Origin: Artocarpus heterophyllus
Lineage: Eukaryota > Streptophyta > Magnoliopsida > Rosales > Moraceae
DNA: 64,000 bases
Assembly: GCA_025403435.1 (NCBI GenBank)
Contig: CM046351.1
Location: 27,989,730 to 28,053,729, forward strand
Reading direction: 5' to 3'
This document shows, in pieces, positions 36,013 to 47,776 of this stretch. Each line of letters opens with the position of its first letter. Position 1 is the first letter of the stretch. The notes under the pieces are model-generated. The model did no database searches. It saw only the letters and a list, made by a program, of their open reading frames with translations, and was not told the DNA's origin. The position numbers and the translations under genes were made by a program.

Positions 36013-37986
36013 TGTGACACCCGTTATTCTCCTAACGGGTATTGAGGTAATTAAATTAATTTTTAATGTATAAAAAAAAATTGCTTCATTTAAATTTATT
36101 TTATAATATTTATTTTTATCTATTTTTAAGTTTTTTAAAATTCTCCTATATTTATTTAGTATGATTACTAAAAAGCCTTAGAACTTCTAATAAATCTCAA
36201 AAATGTCATATTGGCATTATGTGTGTTAAAGTCTTTAGATGAGACATAAGGATATCTTTTCCAACTACTCTTGACCCTCATTTTCTTTATTTCCTCCGTG
36301 ACATGCTTCAACATGTCTCCTCTATAATTGTTTCTATCACTTCTCTTCAAAGACTTCATCTTTTCTTCCTTTCTCTTCCACGGTTCCCACACTCTTCTTC
36401 TCATTTCTTTGCTGAAGCAAAATACTTAGAGAACTTCTTCAAGGCAGCCATAAAAATCAGCCACCATCACCTCCATTTGAGCAAGAATTTCAGTCATACC
36501 GAAGTAAAGGAACCTGTTTTGAAGCCATTTCAAGCTTCCAACTAACCATAATCCGAGGTTAGAATCTTATGAACAAATTTAGTCTTTCATTTATAAATTT
36601 TCTTTTATACTAAAGGATTATTCAAATTTGCGTTCTTAAACCTAAGTATATGTTTGTTGCTATTTTGGAGCATATGTATGAAGTCTAAGTGTATATGCCC
36701 TAGACAGAAAATTTATATTGTTAAACTTTGTAATACCTCTATGGGCAGTGGTTATTTCTTGAAATTCTAAGATTAAATTAAAATAAATTTTATGAATGTA
36801 GTTGTATGTTGTGCTTTAGTTTTAATTGTCCTTATGCACGCCTTAGGATCAAGGGAGTATGGAGCTAACGTTAACTGATTCCATGATTAAAAGATTGTTG
36901 ATAAGCTTGAAAGGTAGGGATTCTATTACTCATCTTTTGTGAGGTTTTTATAGAATTAAAATTGATTGTTTTGCTGCAATATATATATATCTATGTTGAA
37001 CTGATATTATATGTGTATCACATATGAAACTATGACATGGACTCGTCTTGTATTGTACGGCGAGGAACATAATGAATTGACACATGTTATAATTGAGAAG
37101 CATGGTTAGGAAAACTGACTATATTAATAATGATTTAATATAGAGAAATGGTGAGACATGAAGAGGGCGACGGTTACGTCCTTGGGCATGAATACCCTAA
37201 AAGGTAAAATAGGGGGAAGGCGATGACGCTTCCTTGGGTTGAAAGTCCCAGAACACACTGTACAGGAATCGACTTGGTGAGGACTCGGGGCTTGATGTCC
37301 CCTCACCGGAACACCCTTGGAATGTTTATAGGGTGATCAAGTGCGCCCATTTGGGTTTCGATGAGTTGAGTGATACTCAATTTAACATGGATACCTAGGA
37401 ACAATGATGATTGGTAATATTTGTATAAATGTGTAATTATGACACTTGGTAATGATTAACTACGGTATCCATAAGATGTGATCATAATAAACCTCATAAT
37501 CTGGAATATGATGTGACTTACTAACCATGCAGGTTTTAATGTGGTAATGATAAAAACCTAAATGTGAGTAATGGCTTTCTCTACTGAGCATAGTGTTGCT
37601 CATTCCCTTATGTTTATATCTTTTCAGGACTCACTAAGTGTGAGGTGGCTACGAGAAATATAGTTGAGGAAGTGATGTAGCTATATTACATTGGGACTGC
37701 TTCAATTGTTGAGAATGTTCTTCATGATAATGTAAGCATCAATTGTTACTTTCTGTGACTGTATTACAATGTGTTGAGGGTTAAAATGATGATGACAACA
37801 GTTTATATTATTAAATTTAAGGTGCTACATTAAAACTGTGGTTTATTTGTCGTTTATATTTTTATTTTTGAGTTGAGAGTTTTCATTTAAGTCCCGGGTA
37901 AATTTTAATCTTTAAGGTTTTACTTTTATTATTTATTTTTATTTTATCTCATTAAAAACTGTTAACCCCCATATAGGGGCGTTACA
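36013..37986 (+). repeat. 5' LTR of LOG element copy 1 (1974 bp)
   Basis: U3 has two parts: 36060-36845 is found only in this copy's LTRs, while 36847-37986 is shared with copy 2. A TATA-like AATATATATATATC at 36978-36991 probably sets transcription start in the shared part. Confidence 0.9.
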
Positions 37987-37993
37987 GAATTTT

Positions 37994-38006
37994 TGGTATC
38001 AGAGCC
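37994..38006 (+). other. Primer-binding site, LOG element copy 1
   Basis: TGGTATCAGAGCC, complementary to initiator tRNA-Met, 7 bases after the 5' LTR. Confidence 0.85.
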
Positions 38007-39444
38007 TAGGTTCGGTTAACCTAGGGAGTGTAGCACCACTTTAAAAAAATATATTTTTGAGATGGTTTTGAAGCTGAATTTTTATTGTCATCATCAAAAT
38101 GAACCTTCACATTGATTTATACAGTCTAGAAGGATGTAACATGGAAAGGCCATAGAATGAAAATATCAATAGTTATATGAGTACAATAATTATATAGAAG
38201 GAAAGTATTAATAGTTATAAGGGAATGATAATTATATGAAATGAGTTTATAAGTAGAATGCTTATGAGAGATTCGTATAATATTAGGATCTATAAGCATA
38301 TTTAATTCGTATAAACGATGAGAAATTCGTGTAGATACGAGGATTTAAGAGCCTTTTGTCTCGTGAAAAACAATGAGAAATATAAGGCTTGATTTATTGA
38401 TTTTAAAGTTTGACATAGATATGCCAAATTTTTCGTAATTGATTCAAACCTAAGTAATGATTATGTGTGGATTCGATGGAACACATAAGTGTCAATATCT
38501 TTTCTTAAAAGTTCTATTTATTTGAGGAATATGATATAAGTTGGGAATCATGGTATTGAATCTTGAGAGAGATAAATGTTAGACTTTTGGTCTGTTGAGA
38601 CTGTGTAAAGTCTAGAATGCATGAATCTCAAAATTGGAATATTTTGTTACGTACATTGTATTTAAGTGTATCAGTGAATCTTTTGGTTACCCAAGATTTT
38701 GTTATATGAGGAAATTCGATATTGTATAAGTAGAATTGTGGAGATTGTAGATGTTCCTAAGTAGTAACATCTAGTGTCTTTGTTCATTGATATGGTCTAC
38801 GTTGAAAGACGTAAATCGTATTGATTTCAAGGTTAGTCACATTCTAAACCCTTGGTAGTAATGATGATGAATCCATTGATAGATGTTGAGTATTAGGAAT
38901 AACATATGGGTGTATGTATTGTTCAATAAGGTTTTGATTAAAACAAAATTATTTGAGTTGCTGGATCATTCAAGAAGATCCTTGTTGTCGTTAAATTAGA
39001 TTTGTTGTTTATAGTTAACTTTATCTATAGTGGGCTTTGAATTGGGTTTAAGATTTATACAAATTGGTTTTCAATTTTATGTTTGTTATTTAACTCGTTC
39101 TAAATGTGTTAAGGCCCGAAACAACCTGACCATTTTCAACTTAGAACATTTGGGCCTAGTTCAAATCTTAAATCAGTTTGATTCACACTGTCTCTCCCAC
39201 GTGGTCTCTATACGTGTCATATACAGTGGTTTAATTATTGTTTACATATACGTTTACTGTACATAAGAGCTTATTTCTCCGAGTTCACTTTTTCTCTCTT
39301 AATTTGTTATTTTCTCTCTAAATCGCAAATCCTCTTCTTTCTCATTAAAAATTCTTCTTTTCCTCCAAAAGAAGAAGGAATTCTAGGATTCTGCAATTTA
39401 CTATCTTAATTTTTCCTTTCTATTTACTCTTCTTTCATCTCATC
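38007..39444 (+). other. Leader region of LOG element copy 1, no ORF seen
   Basis: About 1.4 kb of AT-rich sequence between the primer-binding site and the first ORF, with repeated short motifs (GAGAAATTCGTATA-like near 38270-38330). It is conserved in copy 2 (49584-51021). No coding domain is visible; packaging or dimerisation signals would be expected here. Confidence 0.5.
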
Positions 39445-39966
39445 ATGGACCCAAAGTACCAACACCTGAGAAAGTATTTCCCATCACTCTCCCAAAAGAT
39501 TCTCAGAAAGAAATACAAGGCTAGAATTACTCGGTTGTGGATTCTTATGCGTTTTGGTATCCCTTGTGATGTGAGAATGTTAATAGAGGGGAAAATCCGT
39601 CCGAGTGACTTTAGTCAAGATGTCGGTTTACCAGGAACAGGTACCAGTCGTAGTGCAATGAAAAGAAGAGCTCGTGCCATCGTGGTCGCTTGTAACAAAT
39701 GTGGAAGACAAAATTGTAACGGTAAATGTACCTCACCTAGTTATATGTCTACGAATAGAGAGGATAAAATAAGGTTTTGTAGGAATGGACTTTCAAAGGA
39801 GAACTTGGATAGTATCCATCCTCCTCTTCACGGTCACCCTAGTGGATATGTTCAAGGAGCTATTTTTAAACTCTGGCCTAAATTTTATACAGAAAGACAA
39901 CGCCTCAGGAATATGGTATTTCTAGATCCTGTTTGCCAAGCCATAAGAAAATTGGATGGGGAATAA
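39445..39966 (+). CDS. ORF1 of LOG element copy 1, unknown Cys-containing basic protein (173 aa)
   Basis: I do not recognise this protein. It starts MDPKYQHLRKYFPSLSQKIL and is basic throughout the first 80 residues. KRRAR at 73-77 is followed at once by a Cys cluster C83-x2-C86-x4-C91-x3-C95 (CNKCGRQNCNGKC). The C-terminal third is rich in aromatic, Arg and Leu residues. It is not a normal gag: no HHCC, protease or UBN2-type sequence accompanies it, and the zinc-knuckle His is absent. Basic patch plus Cys cluster suggests nucleic-acid binding. A similar layout is seen in cysteine-rich nucleic-acid-binding proteins of some plant RNA viruses, but I cannot show homology. The frame is conserved in copy 2 with about five substitutions, though that copy lost its ATG. 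Confidence 0.7.
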   Translation: MDPKYQHLRKYFPSLSQKILRKKYKARITRLWILMRFGIPCDVRMLIEGKIRPSDFSQDVGLPGTGTSRSAMKRRARAIVVACNKCGRQNCNGKCTSPSYMSTNREDKIRFCRNGLSKENLDSIHPPLHGHPSGYVQGAIFKLWPKFYTERQRLRNMVFLDPVCQAIRKLDGE

Positions 39967-40570
39967 GTCATCGCTCTATAAAGGTTATTTAGTCTTTACT
40001 TATTTGAAGCAGTTTTAGCTGATGTTCAACAGTTTGTGTTTTTCTTTTACTCAGAATATTTGCTTTTGTGTTTGAAATAATTGTGATTATTAGATTGATA
40101 CAGTAAGTGTTAATATCTTATTTAATTTATGATTTTCTTAAATATATATATAATAAAATATATTATCTTATCAGACACGTTACATACGGTACAGTAATAT
40201 GTTTTAATTTTGAAAAGCTTATCCAGATATTTCAAGATTTGTGTCTCAAATTTCAAAAGTTCTACAGTATTTGTCGTTTATATTAAATTTCTAGACTTGG
40301 TGTATATTTGTCAAAAAGTCTACAGTTGTGTCATGAGGGTCTTCTGTCGAATTGTTCTCAATTGTCAAAAGTTATACAATTAGAGTCTAATCTTTTTGAA
40401 AAAGTGAATCAGATTTTCTGTAAACTATCAATCACCTTATCTTACTTTCTTATCCGCACAAGATTTTGTTTAAATCTTTGGATTACCTTTTCATTACCTA
40501 CTCGTCTATCTCTTTAGCCCTTTTTGTATATTTCTCATCTTTAAAATCTCATGTAGAACCCGAAGTCTAA

Positions 40571-41212
40571 GTGGAGCAGACATTAAGCAACCACTTCTAT
40601 AAACCAAATATGTCTACCTCCCAGTCCACGAAGAAAATAAAGAATGTCTGTGTCTTTTGTGGTTCCAGCTTTGGAAAAGATAAAGCTTATTTAGAAGCTG
40701 CAAATCACTTAGGGCAAGTCCTAGCACGCAAAAAGATTAACATAATCTATGGGGGTGGTAGTATAAAAATGATGGTAAATATGGCACTAGCAGCTAGGTC
40801 TAGCGACGCTACTGATGTAAGAATTTGGCCTCATATTCCAGTTGAAGGAAACCTTTGTAAGGAAGCCATAGGTAAGGGAGAAGGAGTCAGGAGTATCCCT
40901 AAAAATTTTAAAGACATAATCTATAATTCTGATGCTTTTATAGCATTACCTGGTGGTCTAGGTACTCTTGAGGAAATATTTATAGTTGCTTGTGGGCAAT
41001 TGTTGGGCTTTTATTCCAAACCTTTGGGTCTGCTGAACGTAAAGGGTTTTTATGACGGTCTTTTGAAATTTCTAGATTACGCTGTGGAAGAAAACATCAC
41101 TACAGAATCGGAGAGACAAATCTTTGTTACTGCTTCAACAGCTGAGGAATTGATAGATAAAATGCAAATCATACATCCAGAATCCGACACTGCAACATCC
41201 AAGCTTGAATGA
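40571..41212 (+). CDS. LOG-like (cytokinin riboside monophosphate phosphoribohydrolase-like) ORF in copy 1 (213 aa)
   Basis: Single uninterrupted ORF; a second in-frame Met (MSTSQS) at 40610 matches the usual LOG start better. Family features: KNVCVFCGSS, INIIYGGGSI, DAFIALPGGLGTLEEIF, KPLGLLNV and FVTASTAEELIDKM. LOG enzymes release active cytokinin bases from nucleotides. PGGxGTxxE is intact. Aligned without gaps from GGGS to DAF, the catalytic Arg of the family's MHxRK motif is replaced by Asn (IPKNFKD), and GGGSxGLMG is altered to GGGSIKMMV, so ordinary activity is doubtful. Plant LOG genes have several introns; the intronless state implies capture through RNA. It ends at TGA after SKLE, where copy 2 reads on. 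The region between ORF1 and this ORF has no other supported frame. Confidence 0.88.
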   Translation: MEQTLSNHFYKPNMSTSQSTKKIKNVCVFCGSSFGKDKAYLEAANHLGQVLARKKINIIYGGGSIKMMVNMALAARSSDATDVRIWPHIPVEGNLCKEAIGKGEGVRSIPKNFKDIIYNSDAFIALPGGLGTLEEIFIVACGQLLGFYSKPLGLLNVKGFYDGLLKFLDYAVEENITTESERQIFVTASTAEELIDKMQIIHPESDTATSKLE

Positions 41213-42189
41213 GAAAGGGAAAGCCGGGAGCGGCCAATTGATTTGAATCTCCATCTGTAATCTTTTTGTTTTATCTTTGGCATGTAGGCATGTGTGTCCG
41301 TATTTCGTGTGTTACGAATAACCGTTTGCCTTGTATTCTGTGTTTCTTGTGGTACGTCGTTGTTCAATCTTTTAGATTCATTGAGCCTAATGCCGGGATG
41401 GCTGGATACGGAGTACTTGATGCTCTCGAAACGCATCCTTCTTAAGGTCCGATCTTTTGTTTATCGATGTTTTTGTATCCTCTAAGCATGCATGATATGG
41501 ATAGCTGGTATACGGAGTGCCTTGTACTCTCGAAACGTATCCGTATTATGTTTGTAATGTGTAATATTCTGTTAATATTATGTGGAAGTACCAGAGTCAG
41601 TTATGGGGATATTCCATATGAAATATGAGTATATTATTTGGATTGAATGTTTGTGTCATGAGGATAGCTGTTTAATGAAAAATATGTCGGGTATGTTTGC
41701 AACCAGAGATTCCGTTTAATATCTCTATGAGTAAGTTTAATGTATAGTTTTGAATAAAAGTGTTTGTGATATATGTTTTATGATTATGTTCTAGTTTATT
41801 AGTTGAGGTATGAAATCAAATATATTTGACTTTTCTTTACTCAAAAAGGAAAAGGAACCTAAAGATGAAGTATATAAAATTTCTCTGGCAATCTCCTTAA
41901 ATGTGATTGTAAATCACAGTCCATGGACAATGAAGGACTGGAATCATGATATGGTCAATATGTATGCCTGATCAGATTCTTAGACTATTATACGGTGTTA
42001 TAAGTTGAAACTTGTCAAAAATACTCTCATTGAGGGATTTAGGAGTAAGATTTATTATGCAAGTAAATGAGTGGAGATACGATAACTTAAATTTGGAGGA
42101 CAAACAACATTAACGGTTTAGACTCAGAATTGGAATCATAGTGGAATCATAATTTTTACTAGTATTGCTAGAATTGAAATTTCGAGGAC

Positions 42190-42214
42190 GAAATTTCTTT
42201 AAGGGGGGTAGAGC
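42190..42214 (+). other. Polypurine tract, LOG element copy 1
   Basis: GGACGAAATTTC precedes TTTAAGGGGGGTAGAGC directly before the 3' LTR. It is the plus-strand primer site, in the form usual for chromoviruses. Confidence 0.85.
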
Positions 42215-44189
42215 TGTGACACCCGTTATTCTCCTAACGGGTATTGAGGTAATTAAATTAATTTTTAATGTATAAAAAAAAAATTGCTTCATTTAAATTT
42301 ATTTTATAATATTTATTTTTATCTATTTTTAAGTTTTTTAAAATTCTCCTATATTTATTTAGTATGATTACTAAAAAGCCTTAGAACTTCTAATAAATCT
42401 CAAAAATGTCATATTGGCATTATGTGTGTTAAAGTCTTTAGATGAGACATAAGGATATCTTTTCCAACTACTCTTGACCCTCATTTTCTTTATTTCCTCC
42501 GTGACATGCTTCAACATGTCTCCTCTATAATTGTTTCTATCACTTCTCTTCAAAGACTTCATCTTTTCTTCCTTTCTCTTCCACGGTTCCCACACTCTTC
42601 TTCTCATTTCTTTGCTGAAGCAAAATACTTAGAGAACTTCTTCAAGGCAGCCATAAAAATCAGCCACCATCACCTCCATTTGAGCAAGAATTTCAGTCAT
42701 ACCGAAGTAAAGGAACCTGTTTTGAAGCCATTTCAAGCTTCCAACTAACCATAATCCGAGGTTAGAATCTTATGAACAAATTTAGTCTTTCATTTATAAA
42801 TTTTCTTTTATACTAAAGGATTATTCAAATTTGCGTTCTTAAACCTAAGTATATGTTTGTTGCTATTTTGGAGCATATGTATGAAGTCTAAGTGTATATG
42901 CCCTAGACAGAAAATTTATATTGTTAAACTTTGTAATACCTCTATGGGCAGTGGTTATTTCTTGAAATTCTAAGATTAAATTAAAATAAATTTTATGAAT
43001 GTAGTTGTATGTTGTGCTTTAGTTTTAATTGTCCTTATGCACGCCTTAGGATCAAGGGAGTATGGAGCTAACGTTAACTGATTCCATGATTAAAAGATTG
43101 TTGATAAGCTTGAAAGGTAGGGATTCTATTACTCATCTTTTGTGAGGTTTTTATAGAATTAAAATTGATTGTTTTGCTGCAATATATATATATCTATGTT
43201 GAACTGATATTATATGTGTATCACATATGAAACTATGACATGGACTCGTCTTGTATTGTACGGCGAGGAACATAATGAATTGACACATGTTATAATTGAG
43301 AAGCATGGTTAGGAAAACTGACTATATTAATAATGATTTAATATAGAGAAATGGTGAGACATGAAGAGGGCGACGGTTACGTCCTTGGGCATGAATACCC
43401 TAAAAGGTAAAATAGGGGGAAGGCGATGACGCTTCCTTGGGTTGAAAGTCCCAGAACACACTGTACAGGAATCGACTTGGTGAGGACTCGGGGCTTGATG
43501 TCCCCTCACCGGAACACCCTTGGAATGTTTATAGGGTGATCAAGTGCGCCCATTTGGGTTTCGATGAGTTGAGTGATACTCAATTTAACATGGATACCTA
43601 GGAACAATGATGATTGGTAATATTTGTATAAATGTGTAATTATGACACTTGGTAATGATTAACTACGGTATCCATAAGATGTGATCATAATAAACCTCAT
43701 AATCTGGAATATGATGTGACTTACTAACCATGCAGGTTTTAATGTGGTAATGATAAAAACCTAAATGTGAGTAATGGCTTTCTCTACTGAGCATAGTGTT
43801 GCTCATTCCCTTATGTTTATATCTTTTCAGGACTCACTAAGTGTGAGGTGGCTACGAGAAATATAGTTGAGGAAGTGATGTAGCTATATTACATTGGGAC
43901 TGCTTCAATTGTTGAGAATGTTCTTCATGATAATGTAAGCATCAATTGTTACTTTCTGTGACTGTATTACAATGTGTTGAGGGTTAAAATGATGATGACA
44001 ACAGTTTATATTATTAAATTTAAGGTGCTACATTAAAACTGTGGTTTATTTGTCGTTTATATTTTTATTTTTGAGTTGAGAGTTTTCATTTAAGTCCCGG
44101 GCAAATTTTAATCTTTAAGGTTTTACTTTTATTATTTATTTTTATTTTATCTCATTAAAAACTGTTAACCCCCATATAGGGGCGTTACA
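42215..44189 (+). repeat. 3' LTR of LOG element copy 1 (1975 bp)
   Basis: Near-identical to 36013-37986. By eye I see one extra A in an A tract and GGGC where the 5' LTR has GGGT near the end. Confidence 0.9.
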
Positions 44190-44433
44190 TATTCCTTCCA
44201 ACTAAACAAAGGATTCTTTATCTCCCCCACCACTATCCCTTCACCCCTTTCCCTCCCTTCATCTCTCTCTCCCATAAAAAATAGTATTAGTCTCTAAAAC
44301 ACCAAATCTTTCATGAAGCAAGCTTTCCCGATGTCAAGCTAGGGGGTATAGATGTCATTTTCTTACACATTATGACCTTAGAGAAAAGTATATGAATGGC
44401 AATTGAATTTTTTGAATTAGCTCATGGCGCTTT
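44190..44433. other. 244-bp spacer between the two LOG elements
   Basis: Original genomic DNA between the insertions, with TATTC (44190-44194) and GCTTT (44429-44433) target duplications at its ends. Pyrimidine-rich; no gene. Confidence 0.85.
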
Positions 44434-46831
44434 TGTAACGCCCCTATATGGGGGTTAACAGTTTTTAATGAGATAAAATAAAAATAAATAATAAAAGTAA
44501 AACCTTAAAAATAAAATTTGCCCGGGACTTAAATGAAAACTCTCAACTCAAAAATAAAAATATAAACGATAAATAAACCACAGTTTTAATGTAGCACCTT
44601 AAATTTAATAATATAAACTGTTGTCATCATCATTTTAACCCTCAACACATTATAATACAGTCACAGAAGTAACAATTGATGCTTACATTATCATGAAGAA
44701 CATTCTCAACGATTGAAGCAGTCCCAATGTAATATAGTTACATCACTTCCTCAACTATATTTCTCGTAGCCACCTCACACTTAGTGAGTCCTGAAAAGAT
44801 ATAAACATAAGGGTATGAGCAACACTATGCTCAGTAGAGAAAGCCATTACTCACCTTTAGGTTTTTATCATTACCACATTAAAATCTGCATGGTTAGTAA
44901 GTCACATCATATTCCAGATTATGAGGTTTATTATGATCACATCTTATGGATACCGTAGTTAATCATTACCAAGTGTCATAATTACACATTTATACAAATA
45001 TTATCAATCATCATTGTTCCTAGGTATCCATGTTAAATTGAGTATCACTCAACTCATCGAAACCCAAATGGGCGCACTTGATCACCCTATAAACATTCCA
45101 AGGGTGTTCCGGTGAGGGGACATCAAGCCCCGAGTCCTCACCAAATCAATTCCTGTACAGTGTGTTCTGGGACTTTCAACCCAAGGAAGCGTCATCGCCT
45201 TCCCCCTATTTTACCTTTTAGGGTATTCATGCCCAAGGACGTAACCGTCGCCCTCTTCATGTCTCACAATTTCTCTATATTGAATCATTATCAATAGAGT
45301 TAGTTTTCCTAACCATGCTTCTCAATTTATAACATGTGTCAATTCATTATGTTCCTCGCCGTACAATACAAGACGAGTCCATGTCATAGTTTCATATGTG
45401 ATACACATATAATATCAGTTCAACATAGATATATATATATTGCAGCAAAACAATCAATTTTAATTCTATAAAAACCTCACAAAAGATGAGTAATAGAATC
45501 CCTACCTTTCAAGCTTATCAACAGTCTCTTAATCCTGGAATCAATTAACGTTAGCTCCATACTCCCTTGATCTTGAACTCCAAGCAAAACAGATCTAGTT
45601 GTATCTCGCTGTATCTACGAAGCATCCTCTGTAGTGCTCCTCGAGCGACTATGAATGGCTAGGAATGCTTCCTGGAGATCATACATTCTTGAAAACGTCA
45701 TTCTGGACTCCGATACTGCTGTTTGAATCGCCTCGATTCGCGTGCAGTCGGTACCGGATGATTTTCATCGGAGTGGAATTTGCTCAAACGGAGGTCACCA
45801 TTGCATCCAGAGCATCGAAACGAGTTAGGAGGCGGTCTCGGATCTTCGATCGGAGGTCCGGATCACAAAATTCCAATTTAGCCTTTGACTGGCCGTTGAC
45901 CAGCGTTGACCACCGTTGACCGGCGTTGACCGACTTTGACCGTCGTTGACCGGTGTCAATCGGGGTCCGTTGGCAGCTGGGCTCGGGCCTACCCCCCCTA
46001 AATCGACCCTTCTGAGTCCAATGGCGGGGTCAATTTCACCCAATTCTGTCTCTAACATAGCGGGTCGTGAAGTACAACGTCGGTAGAAATGGATGAGCTC
46101 CGATCTTGATTCTCCGACGATGGAAACCTGAAATTGGCTGAGGGCTTTTGCTACCCATCCTCCTATGAGCATTTCCCCTCATCCAATTTGAAGAAACGTG
46201 GCTGGGAAGAGCCAAAACGGAGACTCCCGCGGCGGTTGACGGCGGCGTTGGCCGTTCTCCGGCGAAACCGGCTCCTTCCGTGCAATTGATCGAGGGGTTT
46301 TACTCCCCTTGATCCTCTGAACTCATTGGGAGGGGTGGTGTCAGTCACCTCCTCCGGCAAGGCGGAGTTCCACCATGGGGGCGGCGGTGCACGGCGGCAA
46401 TAGGCGGGCGGAGCAATCCGGCGGTTGTTGAGCTGCCACCAAGGGTGGGTTTTGTTCCTCTCATCACGGTGGTCGTGTAGGAACAAGAATCACGTCGATC
46501 GGACGTCGGACGGCGAAGATATCTCGTCGGAAAGAAATGGGTTTTGCCGCCACTTTGGGCGGCGCGTGTGGTCTCCTCCGACGGCGTTTTGGGCGGCGCG
46601 GCAGCTCGTTGGACTCAGCTCGTCGAGAGCTTTCCATTGGTGCGGGAGGTGTCGAAAACGGATGCCGAAATCTCAGACGATCTTTGAGAAGAGAGAGAGA
46701 GAATTTTTAGAGAGAGAAAGTAGAGAGAGAGAGAGTTTCGGATTATGAGAGATTTTCTGATTTTTTTTATATATATACTAGGTAATTAATCTAATTACCT
46801 TAATACCCTTAGGAGAATAACGGGTGTCACA
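44434..46831 (-). repeat. 3' LTR of LOG element copy 2 (2398 bp)
   Basis: Partner of 51042-53437, with the same GC-rich distal U3 at 45573-46780. The open frames within it on both strands (for example 45825-46486) are compositional and overlap each other. Confidence 0.9.
45885..45951. promoter_or_regulatory. W-box array in the copy 2 3' LTR U3
   Basis: Seven TTGAC cores on the plus strand (one TTGACT, six TTGACC), spaced about 10-12 bp. TTGAC(C/T) is the WRKY-binding W-box. The array is absent from copy 1. Confidence 0.65.
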
Positions 46832-47776
46832 GCTCTACCCCCCTTAAAGAAATTTCGTCCTCGAAATTTCAATTCTAGTAATACTAGTAAAAACTATGAT
46901 TCCAATTCCGAGTCTAAACCGTTAATGTTGTTTATCTTCCAAATTTAAGTCATCGTATCTCCACTTATTTACTTGCATAATAAATCTTACTCCTAAATCC
47001 CTCAATGAGAGTGTTTCTGACAAGTTTCAATTTGTAACACCGTATAATAGTCTAAGAATCTGATCAGGCATACATATTGACCATACCATGATTCCAGTCC
47101 TTCATTGTCCATGGACTGTGATTTACAATCACATTTAAGGAGATTGCCAGAGAAATTTTATATACTTCATCTTTAGGTTCCTTTTCCTTTTTGAGTAAGG
47201 AAAAGTCAAATATATTTGATTTCATACCTCAACTAATAAACTAAAACATAATCATAAAACATATATCACAAACACTTATATTCAAAACCATACATTAAAC
47301 TTATTCATAGAGATATTAAACGGAATCTCAGAGTTGCAAACATACCCGACATATTTTTTCATTAAACAGCTATCCTCATGACACAAACATTCAACCCAAA
47401 TAATATACTCATATTTCATATGGAATATCCCCATAACTGACTCTGGTACTTCCACATAATATTAACAGAATATTACACATTACAAACATAATACGGATAC
47501 GTTTCGAGAGTACAAGGCACTCCGTATACCAGCTATCCATATCATGCATGCTTAGAGGATACAAAAACATCGATAAACAAAAGATCGGACCTTAAGAAGG
47601 ATGCGTTTCGAGAGCATCAAGTACTCCGTATCCAGCCATCCCGGCATTAGGCTCAATGAATCTAAAAGATTGAACAACAACGTACCACAAGAAACACAGA
47701 ATACAAGGCAAACGGTTATTCGTAACACACGAAATACAGACACACATGCCTATATGCCAAAGACAAAACAAAAAGA

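Larger units (their letters stand above)
36013..44189 (+). mobile_element. LOG-carrying non-autonomous LTR retrotransposon, copy 1
   Basis: An 8177-bp element with LTRs TGTGACACCC...GGGGCGTTACA and perfect TATTC target duplications (36008-36012, 44190-44194). It has a primer-binding site at 37994 and a polypurine tract before the second LTR. The LTR ends and AAATTTCTTTAAGGGGGG tract are chromovirus (Del/Tekay) style. The 4.2-kb interior has no gag, protease, reverse transcriptase or integrase. It encodes instead an unknown ORF (39445-39966) and a LOG-like ORF (40571-41212). By eye the LTRs differ by one A-tract indel and one substitution, so the insertion is very recent. Mobilisation must be in trans. 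Confidence 0.93.

Noticed and set aside
36168..36545. Paired open frames on opposite strands in the copy 1 LTR (also at 42371-42748)
   Set aside because: Present only because the LTR is duplicated; opposite-strand overlap with no domain makes coding unlikely.
44190..44433. Single large inverted-repeat element spanning both LOG copies
   Set aside because: Each copy has its own distinct 5-bp target duplication and LTR type, so these are two independent insertions.
45665..46748. Open frames of 84-115 aa inside the copy 2 LTR (also at 52273-53395) as genes
   Set aside because: They overlap on both strands, lie in the GC-rich distal U3, appear identically in both LTRs and have no recognisable domain.
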